In this document: positions 41,254 through 49,835 of the stretch, in pieces
Numbering within the stretch: the first letter of the stretch is position 1
Layout: each line of letters begins with the position of its first letter
Source of the DNA: Alteribacillus sp041949975
GTDB lineage: Bacteria; Bacillota; Bacilli; Bacillales; Marinococcaceae
Direction of reading: 5' to 3'
DNA length: 64,000 nucleotides
NCBI RefSeq assembly: GCF_041949975.1
Contig: NZ_JBHFQG010000009.1
Coordinates: 62,001 to 126,000 of the forward strand
Notes under the pieces: generated by a model
Told to the model about the DNA's origin: nothing
Database searches by the model: none
What the model saw: only the letters and a program-made list of their open reading frames with translations
Position numbers and translations under genes: made by a program

Positions 41254-42396
41254 ATGAGTATATCAATTTCACAGGAACAGGATTTGTTAGTGAACACTAT
41301 TAAAAGATTTTCAGAGGAAAAGGTAGCACCTTTAGCGGAAAAAATTGAAACGACTGGGGAATATCCTGATGAGCTGGTAGAACAAATGAATAACATAGGA
41401 ATCATGGGCCTGCCTTATGAAACTCGTTATGGAGGGGGAGGCGGTAGTACCTTAACTATGAGTATGGCTATAGAGGAGTTAGCAAAAGTTTGTGCTAATA
41501 CTGCTATGGTGCCAACCACTCAAGAATTAGGGGCTATGCCTTTAATCATTGGGGGAAACGAAGAACAACATAAAAGATTTCTTCCTAATATTTCTACTGG
41601 AGATTGGAGAGTAGCCTTTGCTTTAACAGAACCGGAGGCAGGTTCAGATGTTGCTTCCATGAGGACAAAAGCAGAAAGAGATGGAGACCATTATGTTATT
41701 AATGGAGTGAAAAGGTTCTCTTCGTATGCAGATATTGCAAACATCATATGTGTATTTGCAAAAACAGATCCCTCTAAAGGATCAAAAGGAATTTCATCAT
41801 TTGTAGTTAACAAAGACGAAACACCAGGTATAACGATTGGAAAAAAGGAAAACAAAATGGGCTTTAAAGGTTTTGCTGCTTGTGAAATATATTTTGATAA
41901 TGTCATAGTACCGAAAGAAAATCTTTTAAGTGAAGAAGGTAAAGGTTTTAAAATAGCAATGAAAACGTTGGATAAGACTAGACCATTAGTTGCAGCTGTT
42001 GGAGTGGGGTTGGCTCAAGGAGCATTAAATTATGCAATGGACTATTCGAAAGAAAGAATACAGTTTGGGCAGCCAATATCTGATTTTCAAGGAATTCAAT
42101 GGATGATAGCAGATATGGCAACGGAGGTTGAAGCAGCAAGACAATTAGTCTATAAGGCAGCCGACGTTATTGACCAAGATAGTTTGGATGCTCCACTACA
42201 CGGTGCAATGGCAAAATGTTTTGCCACTGATATAGCAATGAAAGTGACGACAAACGCTTTGCAGATATTAGGTGGTAATGGATACATGAAAGATTACCCT
42301 ATGGAAAGATATTTTAGGCAGGCAAAATTACTGCAAATTGTAGAAGGAACAAATCAGATCCAAAGAAACGTTATAGCCAAACAACTGTTAGGTTAA
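41254..42396 (+). CDS. Acyl-CoA dehydrogenase
   Basis: A 380-residue FAD enzyme of normal family length. FALTEPEAGSDVASMRTKAE near residue 124 is the first signature, IQFGQPISDFQGIQWMIADM follows, and QILGGNGYMKDYPMERYFRQ precedes IVEGTNQIQRNVIAKQLLG, where Glu of VEGTNQIQ is the expected catalytic base. It oxidises an acyl-CoA at alpha-beta. ATG 41254 has GGGAG nine bases upstream; an ATG at 41221 does not. First intact gene of an operon with CoA ligase, enoyl-CoA hydratase and a Liv-type importer. Substrate chain or ring is unknown. Confidence 0.92.
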   Translation: MSISISQEQDLLVNTIKRFSEEKVAPLAEKIETTGEYPDELVEQMNNIGIMGLPYETRYGGGGGSTLTMSMAIEELAKVCANTAMVPTTQELGAMPLIIGGNEEQHKRFLPNISTGDWRVAFALTEPEAGSDVASMRTKAERDGDHYVINGVKRFSSYADIANIICVFAKTDPSKGSKGISSFVVNKDETPGITIGKKENKMGFKGFAACEIYFDNVIVPKENLLSEEGKGFKIAMKTLDKTRPLVAAVGVGLAQGALNYAMDYSKERIQFGQPISDFQGIQWMIADMATEVEAARQLVYKAADVIDQDSLDAPLHGAMAKCFATDIAMKVTTNALQILGGNGYMKDYPMERYFRQAKLLQIVEGTNQIQRNVIAKQLLG

Positions 42397-42412
42397 AAGG
42401 GGAGTGATACAC

Positions 42413-44029
42413 TTGCATTTGCCAACAGATGACTACTTTACAAAGGGTTTCTGGAAAAACCAAAACATCTATTCATACTTGCAAAAGGCTGCTGAAAAAG
42501 TACCTACTAAAATAGCAGCAGTAGATAGTTTTCAGAAATTAACCTATGAACAATTAAATGGATATGTAAAACAATTAGCGGGATCTTTTAAAAACGTTGG
42601 AATTCAAAAAGGGGATGTGGTTTCTTTTCAATTGCCCAATTGGATGGAAGCAATCATAGTTCACCAGGCTCTTTCTAAAATCGGCGCTATTAGTAATCCA
42701 ATCATTCCTCTCTATCGAGAAAAAGAATTAACCTATATATTGAATCAATCTAAGACAAAATTGATGATAATACCTTACTCATTTAGAAATTTTAATTATT
42801 TAAAAATGCTGCAACAGCTTATAAGGTCTAGGGAATTGGAACATTTAGAAACTTTAGTGCTAATAGACAAATATAATGAGGAACCTGAGTTGGACTCTTC
42901 ATTCGAAATAGAATTTAATCCATTTTTGGAGAGGGGAGCAGTTGATAACAAAGTAGAAAAAGTTAATGAGAAAAATATTAATCTCCTTCTATACACGTCT
43001 GGAACAACTTCTGATCCAAAAGGTGTTCTTCACTCTCATAACACTCTTATTCATGAAAATAACACTATTGTAGAGTTATACCGTTTGAATAATCAAGACA
43101 CTATTTTTATGCCCTCCCCAGTGACACATATTACAGGATTTCTTTATGGATTAGAATTAGCTTTTATGATTGAAGGTAAAGTTGTGTTGCAAGATATTTG
43201 GGATCCTGTAAAAGCAATTAAACTTTTGGCGGATGAACAATGTACCTGGACAGTAGGAGCTACCCCTTTTCTAAAGGGGATTGTTCAGTCTATAAATGAG
43301 GAACAGCGACAACAGTTAAAATTAAAGGCATTCGCCTGCGGAGGAGCAGATGTCCCACCAGAACTTGTTAGAGAGGCAGCAGAAAAACTTAAATGTTGTG
43401 TGACACGGGTTTATGGATCGTCTGAATATCCTACTTTTTCAGCATGCAGTTATGAAGATCCAATAGATAAAGCAGCGCACACGGATGGAAAGTTGTTTAA
43501 GGGTTCAAAAGGAAGAATTGTTAATGAACGAAAAGAGGAAGTACCGTTTGGTGAAATAGGTGAACTTGCAGTACAAGGTCCTGAAATGTTTTTGGGTTAC
43601 CTTCAAGATAAAAATAATAAAGAAGCATTTACCGAGGAAGGTTATTTTCTAACTGGTGATTTAGCTATGATCGATTCAGAAGGATATATAGAAATCAAAG
43701 GAAGAAAAAAAGACATAATTATTAGAGGGGGGGAAAATATTAGTGTTAAGGAGATAGAAGATATCCTTTTTACACACGAAAATATTCAGAATGTTGTGAT
43801 AGTTGCTATGCCTGATAAAGAAATGGGGGAAAAAGCTTGCGCATTTGTCGTTTTAAAAGAGGGAGTTCAATTTGACTTCAAGGAAATGACTGACTTTTTA
43901 AAAAAGACTGGAGTTGCAAAACAGAAGTTGCCGGAAAGGTTGGAAATTATTGAAAAAATGCCAATGACAGCGAGTGGAAAGATCCAAAAATTTGTATTAA
44001 GAGAGCGGATCAGTCAAGGAAGTAAGTAG
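42413..44029 (+). CDS. AMP-dependent acyl-CoA ligase
   Basis: A 538-residue ANL-superfamily ligase. LLLYTSGTTSDPKGVLHSHN is the P-loop (near residue 195), YGSSEYPTFSAC is motif A5-like, YFLTGDLAMIDSEGYIEIKG and GRKKDIIIRGGENISVKEIE hold the hinge, and MPMTASGKIQKFVL contains the C-terminal catalytic Lys. It activates a carboxylic acid with ATP and CoA. The AAAAGGGGAG site overlaps GTG 42404, so TTG 42413 is the better start. The family branch resembles cyclohexanecarboxylate/medium-chain ligases, but the acid is not certain. Confidence 0.88.
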   Translation: MHLPTDDYFTKGFWKNQNIYSYLQKAAEKVPTKIAAVDSFQKLTYEQLNGYVKQLAGSFKNVGIQKGDVVSFQLPNWMEAIIVHQALSKIGAISNPIIPLYREKELTYILNQSKTKLMIIPYSFRNFNYLKMLQQLIRSRELEHLETLVLIDKYNEEPELDSSFEIEFNPFLERGAVDNKVEKVNEKNINLLLYTSGTTSDPKGVLHSHNTLIHENNTIVELYRLNNQDTIFMPSPVTHITGFLYGLELAFMIEGKVVLQDIWDPVKAIKLLADEQCTWTVGATPFLKGIVQSINEEQRQQLKLKAFACGGADVPPELVREAAEKLKCCVTRVYGSSEYPTFSACSYEDPIDKAAHTDGKLFKGSKGRIVNERKEEVPFGEIGELAVQGPEMFLGYLQDKNNKEAFTEEGYFLTGDLAMIDSEGYIEIKGRKKDIIIRGGENISVKEIEDILFTHENIQNVVIVAMPDKEMGEKACAFVVLKEGVQFDFKEMTDFLKKTGVAKQKLPERLEIIEKMPMTASGKIQKFVLRERISQGSK

Positions 44030-44053
44030 TATTTAGGAAGGGGAGAGGGAAAA

Positions 44054-44821
44054 ATGGATTTCGTTAAATTAGAAGAGAAAAATAATATAGCTGTTGTAAC
44101 GGTTGATAGGCCTCCTGTTAATGCAGTCAATGAACAACTTTATGAGGAAATAAAGGATACATTTCATGGAATTAATAATAATAGACAAGACATCAGAGTT
44201 GTTATTTTACGAGCAGAAGGAGAAAAAGCTTTTATTGCAGGCAATGATCTAAATGAATTTTTGACAATGAATCCTGAGAATGCCGATAGCAGAATGAAAA
44301 AAGTTAGAGAAAGTTTTTGGTCTGTCTATGAGTGCAAAGTACCAGTTATTGGAGCTATAAATGGAGCGGCATTAGGAACGGGATTAGCGTATGCAGCAGT
44401 GTGTGATATGTTGATTGCTTCTGAAAAAGCTTACTTTAGTTTACCCGAAATTAACGTAGGCGTGATGGGAGGGGCAAAACATTTATCACGGTTAGTTCCT
44501 CAAATGATTGTACGTTACATGCATTATACGGGTAATACAATTTCAGCTGAAGAAATCAAAAACTATGGAGGAATCATTAAAGTTGTCCCTCCAAACGATC
44601 TTTTTGAGGAAGTTATGTCATTAGCGACAGAAATAGCAAAGAAAAGCCCAATTGCAATTAAATTAGCAAAGAAGAGTCTTAACACAATTGAAGAAATGGA
44701 TTTAAAAGAAGGGTATAAATTTGAACAAAGTCTCTCCAAAGAATTGTCTGCCTATGACGATTCTAAAGAAGCTGTAAAAGCTTTTTTTGAAAAAAGAGAT
44801 CCCGTTTTTTCAGGACGTTAA
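44054..44821 (+). CDS. Enoyl-CoA hydratase/isomerase family protein
   Basis: A 255-residue crotonase. IAVVTVDRPPVNAVNEQLYEE is the N-terminal strand-helix, AFIAGNDLNEFL forms one half of the CoA oxyanion hole, and INGAALGTGLAYAAVCDMLIA the other. The residue after LPEINVGVMGGAKHL lines the active site: the usual second catalytic Glu position holds Glu in LPEI. It would hydrate the enoyl-CoA from the dehydrogenase encoded two genes before. Ribosome binding site GGGGAGAGGG. Confidence 0.9.
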   Translation: MDFVKLEEKNNIAVVTVDRPPVNAVNEQLYEEIKDTFHGINNNRQDIRVVILRAEGEKAFIAGNDLNEFLTMNPENADSRMKKVRESFWSVYECKVPVIGAINGAALGTGLAYAAVCDMLIASEKAYFSLPEINVGVMGGAKHLSRLVPQMIVRYMHYTGNTISAEEIKNYGGIIKVVPPNDLFEEVMSLATEIAKKSPIAIKLAKKSLNTIEEMDLKEGYKFEQSLSKELSAYDDSKEAVKAFFEKRDPVFSGR

Positions 44822-44837
44822 TTAGGGGGGAATAAAA

Positions 44838-46097
44838 ATGTTTAAAACCATTGATCATGGGAAGGTTTCTTACTTACTATCAGTGTTGCTTGTTGTTACT
44901 CTCTTCCTAGTGGTATGCGGAAATAATGAAACTTCCTCTTCAGATACAAACAATTCAGAAAGTGGAGTTTCTGAAGAGGAGCCGATTAAATTTGGATTTA
45001 TTTCCAGTTTATCAGGAGGGAATGCAAGTTCAGGGGAACCTATGAAACAAGGAGCAGAACTTGCAATTAAGCATATTAATGAAGACGGTGGGATAATGGG
45101 GCGGCAGGTCGAATTGGAAGTTAGGGATGACAAGGGAAGTCCGGAAGAAGCAGTAAAAGTAGTACGTGATTTGCAAAATAATGGAGTCCATTTCTTTCTT
45201 GGGGTAATTAGTAGTAATGTAGCATTGAGTTTATCTCCAGCTATGGAGGAACTGGATTCGATTTTAATTACTGCAGCCGCTCACTCTGATCGTTTAACTG
45301 GAGAGGACTTTAATGAACATTATTTTCGAGTAACCGACAATGCTCAAATGAGGAATTACGCTGGGGCAAAAATTATTGCTGAAAGGTATCCTGATATAAC
45401 AGAATGGGCAACTTTCTCACCAGATTATGAATATGGTAAAAATACGCATGATCGTTTTTTTGAAGCTTTGCAGGAATACAACGCTGATGTAGAACTCATT
45501 CATGAATCTTGGCCTGCTTTTGGGGCATCTGACTTTAAAAATTATATAACTGCGGTGCAAAATGCAGATCCTCAAGGAGTATTTTCTTCTCTTTACGCAG
45601 GAGATGCAATAGTGATGTCCCAACAAGCCGCTTCATACAATTTTTATGAAGGAATAGATGTATTTGTTAATCCTTCTGCAGAAAGGGACATACGTGAACA
45701 ACTAGGTCAAAACATGCATGAGGAATGGGGAGGATTGCACTATTATGCGCCTGCCTTTGACAATGACATTAACAACCGTTTTGTCGAAGATTACAAAGCC
45801 GAGCATGGAAAGGAACCTATCGGTTTTGCGTCTGAAGCGTATAATGCTATGTTAGCTTACAAAGCAGCAATCGAAGAAGCGGAGTCTACTGAGACACAAG
45901 ATGTGATTTCTAAGCTTGAAGGTATTGAATTTGATAGTTTGACTGGTACTACTACCATTCGAGAAGAGGATCATCAGGCAATAAAAGACGTAATATGGAT
46001 TCATATTGTTCCTGCAAAAGGAAAGACGGGATGGGAAGTTGAGGAAACAGTAATTATCCCAGGAGACGAAGTGATCCTGCCTCCGTCCAATCATTAA
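44838..46097 (+). CDS. Liv-type ABC transporter substrate-binding protein
   Basis: A 419-residue exported type-I binding protein. The signal segment (residues about 11-26) ends TLFLVVCGNN, so Cys27 may be lipidated, though Val at -1 is unusual for a lipobox. The mature part shows IKFGFISSLSGGNASSGEPMKQGAELAIKHINEDGG (residues about 52-87) and DKGSPEEAVKVVRDL, typical of branched-chain amino acid or aromatic acid binding proteins. It delivers ligand to the permeases encoded at 46336 and 47228. Its context suggests an organic acid rather than an amino acid (inference). Confidence 0.88.
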   Translation: MFKTIDHGKVSYLLSVLLVVTLFLVVCGNNETSSSDTNNSESGVSEEEPIKFGFISSLSGGNASSGEPMKQGAELAIKHINEDGGIMGRQVELEVRDDKGSPEEAVKVVRDLQNNGVHFFLGVISSNVALSLSPAMEELDSILITAAAHSDRLTGEDFNEHYFRVTDNAQMRNYAGAKIIAERYPDITEWATFSPDYEYGKNTHDRFFEALQEYNADVELIHESWPAFGASDFKNYITAVQNADPQGVFSSLYAGDAIVMSQQAASYNFYEGIDVFVNPSAERDIREQLGQNMHEEWGGLHYYAPAFDNDINNRFVEDYKAEHGKEPIGFASEAYNAMLAYKAAIEEAESTETQDVISKLEGIEFDSLTGTTTIREEDHQAIKDVIWIHIVPAKGKTGWEVEETVIIPGDEVILPPSNH

Positions 46098-46116
46098 CAT
46101 GTATTATTGCTATTTG

Positions 46117-46310
46117 GAGGGGACTGTCCCATAAGTCGGGTCGGCTAAATTTTTTAATAAACTCCAGCTGAAATACACGTAGACTCCAGCGGGAAAAGCA
46201 ACAGCTGAAGATCCCGCAGTGAGCGGTCTTTGCTCACGAGGAAGCTGGAGCGTTGCCCGCGGAAAGCGAAGTGTATTTCAGCTGTAAAAAACCTTTTGGG
46301 ACAGCCCCTC
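46117..46310. repeat. 194-bp extragenic repeat with terminal inverted repeats
   Basis: GAGGGGACTGTCCCATAAG at the left is mirrored by CTTTTGGGACAGCCCCTC at the right. The centre contains CTCCAGCTGAAATACACGTA and its inverted partner GAAGTGTATTTCAGCTG, so it can fold into a long hairpin. I recall this family as highly repeated in Bacillaceae genomes. It has no gene and stands between the binding-protein gene and the first permease gene of one operon. Confidence 0.75.
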
Positions 46311-46335
46311 AAAAATAAATGAGGGAGCATAGATA

Positions 46336-47199
46336 ATGGAAATAATATTAATGCCATTAATAAATGGTTTGTCTCAAGCAATGCTATTATTTTTAATAGC
46401 TTCTGGGCTTACTTTGGTATTTGGAGTGCTGGGAATATTAAATTTTTCTCATGGAGCCTTTTTTATGTTAGGGGCATACTTTGGTTATTCAATGATTCAA
46501 GGAACTGCAGTTTCTCCTTGGCTTTTTTTCTTCATTGTCATCCTCTCAGGTATTGTTGTAAGCGTAATAGGAGCTTTGATCGAAGTTTTGGTATTAAAAC
46601 GATTATATAAAGTCGACGAAATATTATCATTATTGGCTACGTTTGCGGTGTTATTGATACTACAGGGGCTTGTACATGAAATTTGGGGAGCGAGTTACTT
46701 ATCTGTAAGTTTTCCACAGGGACTAGAAGGCAGTATTAACTTGGGTGGAATGAATGTTCCTGCTTATTCTATCGTCATTATTGGTGCTGGTTTTTTGGTA
46801 GCTGCCTTACTGTGGCTGTTAGTTCAAAAAACTTCCTTTGGAAAGCTCATTCGGGCTTCTGCCGAGGATTCGAAAATGACTAATGCGTTAGGAGTAAATG
46901 TGCCCTTAATATTTACTGGTGTGTTTATCTTAGGAGCTTTTTTAGCGGGGGCTGCAGGTATGATAGCAGCACCGAGTACCATTTTAACTCCAATGTTATC
47001 AATGACGTTTATAATCCAAGCTTTTGGAGTGGTAATAGTGGGGGGGCTGGGGAATATCTTTGGTGCATTTATTGCTGCATTAGTTCTAGGTCTAATCGAT
47101 TCATACTTAACAACATTCGTCCCAATTTTCACTGGAGTAGCTTTTTTTGTTGGAATGGTCTTCATACTATTAATAAAACCAAAAGGAATTTTGTCTTAG
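46336..47199 (+). CDS. livH: Liv-type ABC transporter permease (LivH family)
   Basis: A 287-residue permease with about eight helices. LNFSHGAFFMLGAYFGYSM near residue 36 is the LivH N-terminal signature, and AFGVVIVGGLGNIFGAFIAALVLG near residue 235 is the EAA-like loop that contacts the ATPase. Together with the next gene it forms the membrane channel. Separated from the binding-protein gene by the extragenic repeat at 46117-46310. Ribosome binding site GAGGGAGC. Confidence 0.92.
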   Translation: MEIILMPLINGLSQAMLLFLIASGLTLVFGVLGILNFSHGAFFMLGAYFGYSMIQGTAVSPWLFFFIVILSGIVVSVIGALIEVLVLKRLYKVDEILSLLATFAVLLILQGLVHEIWGASYLSVSFPQGLEGSINLGGMNVPAYSIVIIGAGFLVAALLWLLVQKTSFGKLIRASAEDSKMTNALGVNVPLIFTGVFILGAFLAGAAGMIAAPSTILTPMLSMTFIIQAFGVVIVGGLGNIFGAFIAALVLGLIDSYLTTFVPIFTGVAFFVGMVFILLIKPKGILS

Positions 47200-47227
47200 A
47201 AATTTAAAATAGAGAGGGGTGCGCAAG

Positions 47228-48256
47228 ATGATATTTTCTTCGAAGAAAAACAGATTGACCATTTTTATAGCTGCAGTCGTTGTACTGTTGTTTTTATTGC
47301 CTTTGTTTGTAAGCGATAATATAGTATTTCGGGCAGCAACAATACTAGTAAGTGCACTATTTGCTACAAGCTTTAATTTGTTATTAGGTTATTCAGGGCT
47401 TGTGTCATTTGGTCATGCAGCTTATTTCGCGATTGGAGGATACACCTTAGCCTTGTTTTTACAATCTGTCCCTTCTTTCTTTTTAGGTATAACGTTAGTA
47501 ATATTAATTAGTGCTATTTCAGCACTTGTTTTAGGTTATATCTCATTTCGAGCTTCTGGGATATACTTTGCTATTTTAACACTGGCTCTAGGACAGCTGG
47601 TTTATCAAATTTTTTATCAATCAAAATGGTCGGGTGGGCAAAATGGAATGGCTGGTATTAACGCCCCCAGTCTAAGATTGGGTTCAATGGAAATAGGAAT
47701 TCATGGAATGCCAAACTATTATTTTGTTATTCTCTCTTTTGTATGTGTATCTATTTTGTTTCTACGGTTGGTTGTGAAATCCAGGTTTGGAAAAATTTTA
47801 ATTTCGACCAAAGAAGATGCAGTTCGTGCTTCTTTCTTGGGCGTCAATGTAAGAAAATATCAACTCACTGCCTTTGTAATATCTGGAACTCTTTCTGGGC
47901 TGGCAGGAGCTCTTTCTGCCCCACTAAACAGTATTATAACTGCAGACATAGCATCTTGGACTAATTCTGCTACACCTATAATTATTTCTTTGTTGGGCGG
48001 CTACAGCTACTTTTTCGGGCCAGTAATTGGAGCCTTTCTTTATGAAATTTTTAACTATTTAACAAGTTCATTAGCCGATTCTTCGGAGTTATACATTGGT
48101 TTACTGCTTCTTGCTGTGATTCTACTTATGCCAAGGGGAATCTTGGGAGTTATTGATCAATTGCGATACAAGGTTGGTAGAAGGCAAAAACAAAAAATGA
48201 AGGCAGATAGAAATAGTATTGAAAAAACTAGAGAACGAAAGGTAGATACGTTATGA
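47228..48256 (+). CDS. livM: Liv-type ABC transporter permease (LivM family)
   Basis: A 342-residue permease with about nine or ten helices. SFNLLLGYSGLVSFGHAAYFAIGGYT near residue 45 is the LivM signature, and SLLGGYSYFFGPVIGAFLYEIF near 255 is the cytoplasmic coupling loop. The tail is basic (RQKQKMKADRNSIEKTRERK). ATG 47228 is eight bases after GAGAGGGG; GTG 47219 would overlap that site. Stop overlaps the livG start (ATGA). Confidence 0.92.
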   Translation: MIFSSKKNRLTIFIAAVVVLLFLLPLFVSDNIVFRAATILVSALFATSFNLLLGYSGLVSFGHAAYFAIGGYTLALFLQSVPSFFLGITLVILISAISALVLGYISFRASGIYFAILTLALGQLVYQIFYQSKWSGGQNGMAGINAPSLRLGSMEIGIHGMPNYYFVILSFVCVSILFLRLVVKSRFGKILISTKEDAVRASFLGVNVRKYQLTAFVISGTLSGLAGALSAPLNSIITADIASWTNSATPIIISLLGGYSYFFGPVIGAFLYEIFNYLTSSLADSSELYIGLLLLAVILLMPRGILGVIDQLRYKVGRRQKQKMKADRNSIEKTRERKVDTL

Positions 48257-49029
48257 CTTCAAGTATTTTAGAAGTGAAAAATATCAATATGGTTTGGCCT
48301 GAAATTAAAGCGCTTTCAAATATTCATTTTAAATTGGAAGAAAATAAAATTCACAGCATCATAGGACCAAATGGTGCTGGTAAGAGCACTTTTTTTGGAG
48401 TTATTTCAGGAGAAATCACGCCGACAAGCGGAAAAGTGTGGTTTTTGGATGAGGATGTTAGTAAACTGCCGTCCTGGAAAAGAACAAGGAAAGGAATGGG
48501 AAGAGCCTTTCAAGTTCCGAAAGTGTTTCCAACATTAACAATTGAGGAGAATATACTAACAGCGGTAAGGATAAAAGAACAATGGAGGGATAAATTGCGT
48601 TTGAAAGGTCTTTTTTACCCTTCCTATAGAACAATTCAAGAAGCTGATCGTCGTTTAAAGGAAATTGGATTATTTTCACAAAAAGATAAGAAAGTATCTG
48701 AGATATCACATGGTGATAAGAAAAGACTAGAAATAGCTATTGCCATCTCCTTGGAGCCAAAACTATTACTTTTAGATGAACCCACTGCTGGAATGTCTCC
48801 AGAAGACACACGAAAAACGGCAGCATTGATTAAGAGATTACATTCTGAACATCAATTGACAGTCCTGCTTACAGAGCACGACATGGAAGTTGTTTTTTCA
48901 TTAGCCAATAAAATCTCTGTATTAAATAGGGGTGAATTAATAGTTACTGGCAAGCCGGAAGAAATCAAGAATAATGACTTAGTAAAGGAAATTTATCTTG
49001 GAAAGGAAGAGGAGAATGTTAGCAGTTAA
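48253..49029 (+). CDS. livG: Liv-type ABC transporter ATP-binding protein (LivG family)
   Basis: A 258-residue ATPase. Walker A IIGPNGAGKSTFF near residue 37, Q-loop AFQVPKVFPTLTIEENIL, signature EISHGDKKRLEIAIAISL (SHGDK in place of LSGGQ, common in LivG relatives), Walker B LLLLDEPTAGM and switch His in LLTEHDMEVVFSLA. It powers import with the LivF partner. Overlaps livM by four bases and livF by fourteen. Confidence 0.93.
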   Translation: MTSSILEVKNINMVWPEIKALSNIHFKLEENKIHSIIGPNGAGKSTFFGVISGEITPTSGKVWFLDEDVSKLPSWKRTRKGMGRAFQVPKVFPTLTIEENILTAVRIKEQWRDKLRLKGLFYPSYRTIQEADRRLKEIGLFSQKDKKVSEISHGDKKRLEIAIAISLEPKLLLLDEPTAGMSPEDTRKTAALIKRLHSEHQLTVLLTEHDMEVVFSLANKISVLNRGELIVTGKPEEIKNNDLVKEIYLGKEEENVSS

Positions 49030-49723
49030 TGACTTGGAGGCTTTCTATGGAAGCAGTTACATTATTCAGAAGATTAATTTAAAAGTGAAAAAAGGTCAAG
49101 GTGTTGCCTTATTAGGAAGAAATGGGGCCGGAAAATCAACTATTTTAAAAAGTATTATAAACATAGAGCCTAAGGTGAAAGGAAATATTGTGTTCAATGA
49201 TCAATCTATTCGTGGATTGAAGCCCTACCAGCTTGTAAGAATGGGACTAGGTTATGTGCCAGAGGATAGAAGGATTTATTCCAGTTTATCAGTAAAGGAA
49301 AACCTTGAAATGGGGAAGTACGGTAGAAGGAGGAGTAATGTTTCTTCGTTCTCTATAGAAGAAATGTTAAATCTGTTTCCATTGATGAATAAATTTATAA
49401 ATAGAAGGGGAGGACAACTCAGTGGCGGAGAACAACAGGTAGTTACGATTGCCAGAACCTTAGCAGCCAAACCAAGTATTGTTTTACTCGATGAGCCAAC
49501 AGAAGGATTGGCACCAATTATTGTAAATTCTTTGGTTGATGTTATACAAAAAGTTATCAAAGAAATGGGCGTCGGTATACTGCTTGCCGAACAAAATGTA
49601 ACCTTTAGTCGAAAGTTAACACAATATGTTTATTTGTTGGACCAAGGTCAGATTATATTTGAAGGAACATGGGATGAGTTCGATAAAAGACCAGATTTAA
49701 AAGAAACGTATTTGGCAGTATAG
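49016..49723 (+). CDS. livF: Liv-type ABC transporter ATP-binding protein (LivF family)
   Basis: A 235-residue ATPase: Walker A LLGRNGAGKSTILKSI near residue 37, LGYVPEDRRIYSSLSVKENL Q-loop region, signature GGQLSGGEQQVVTIARTLA, Walker B IVLLDEPTEGLAPI and the switch region LLAEQNVTFSRKLTQYVYLLD. ATG 49016 lies about eight bases after GGAAAGG within the livG end. Last gene of the acyl-CoA/import operon; no clear terminator follows on this strand. Confidence 0.92.
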   Translation: MLAVNDLEAFYGSSYIIQKINLKVKKGQGVALLGRNGAGKSTILKSIINIEPKVKGNIVFNDQSIRGLKPYQLVRMGLGYVPEDRRIYSSLSVKENLEMGKYGRRRSNVSSFSIEEMLNLFPLMNKFINRRGGQLSGGEQQVVTIARTLAAKPSIVLLDEPTEGLAPIIVNSLVDVIQKVIKEMGVGILLAEQNVTFSRKLTQYVYLLDQGQIIFEGTWDEFDKRPDLKETYLAV

Positions 49724-49778
49724 AAACAGGGAAAAGTTCCTGAAATTTAAGAGGGAATAATATGGAACAAAAAGATAG

Positions 49779-49813
49779 AAAAAACCTGCCCCGTACAATG
49801 TACGGCGACAGGC
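49779..49813 (-). terminator. Terminator of the D-threonate-type operon
   Basis: On the minus strand CCTGTCGCCGTAC pairs with GTACGGGGCAGG (one bulge/mismatch) and is followed by TTTTTT. It lies 23 bases after the GntP permease stop. Confidence 0.8.
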
Positions 49814-49835
49814 TCCTCAACGCACTGCTACTAAC

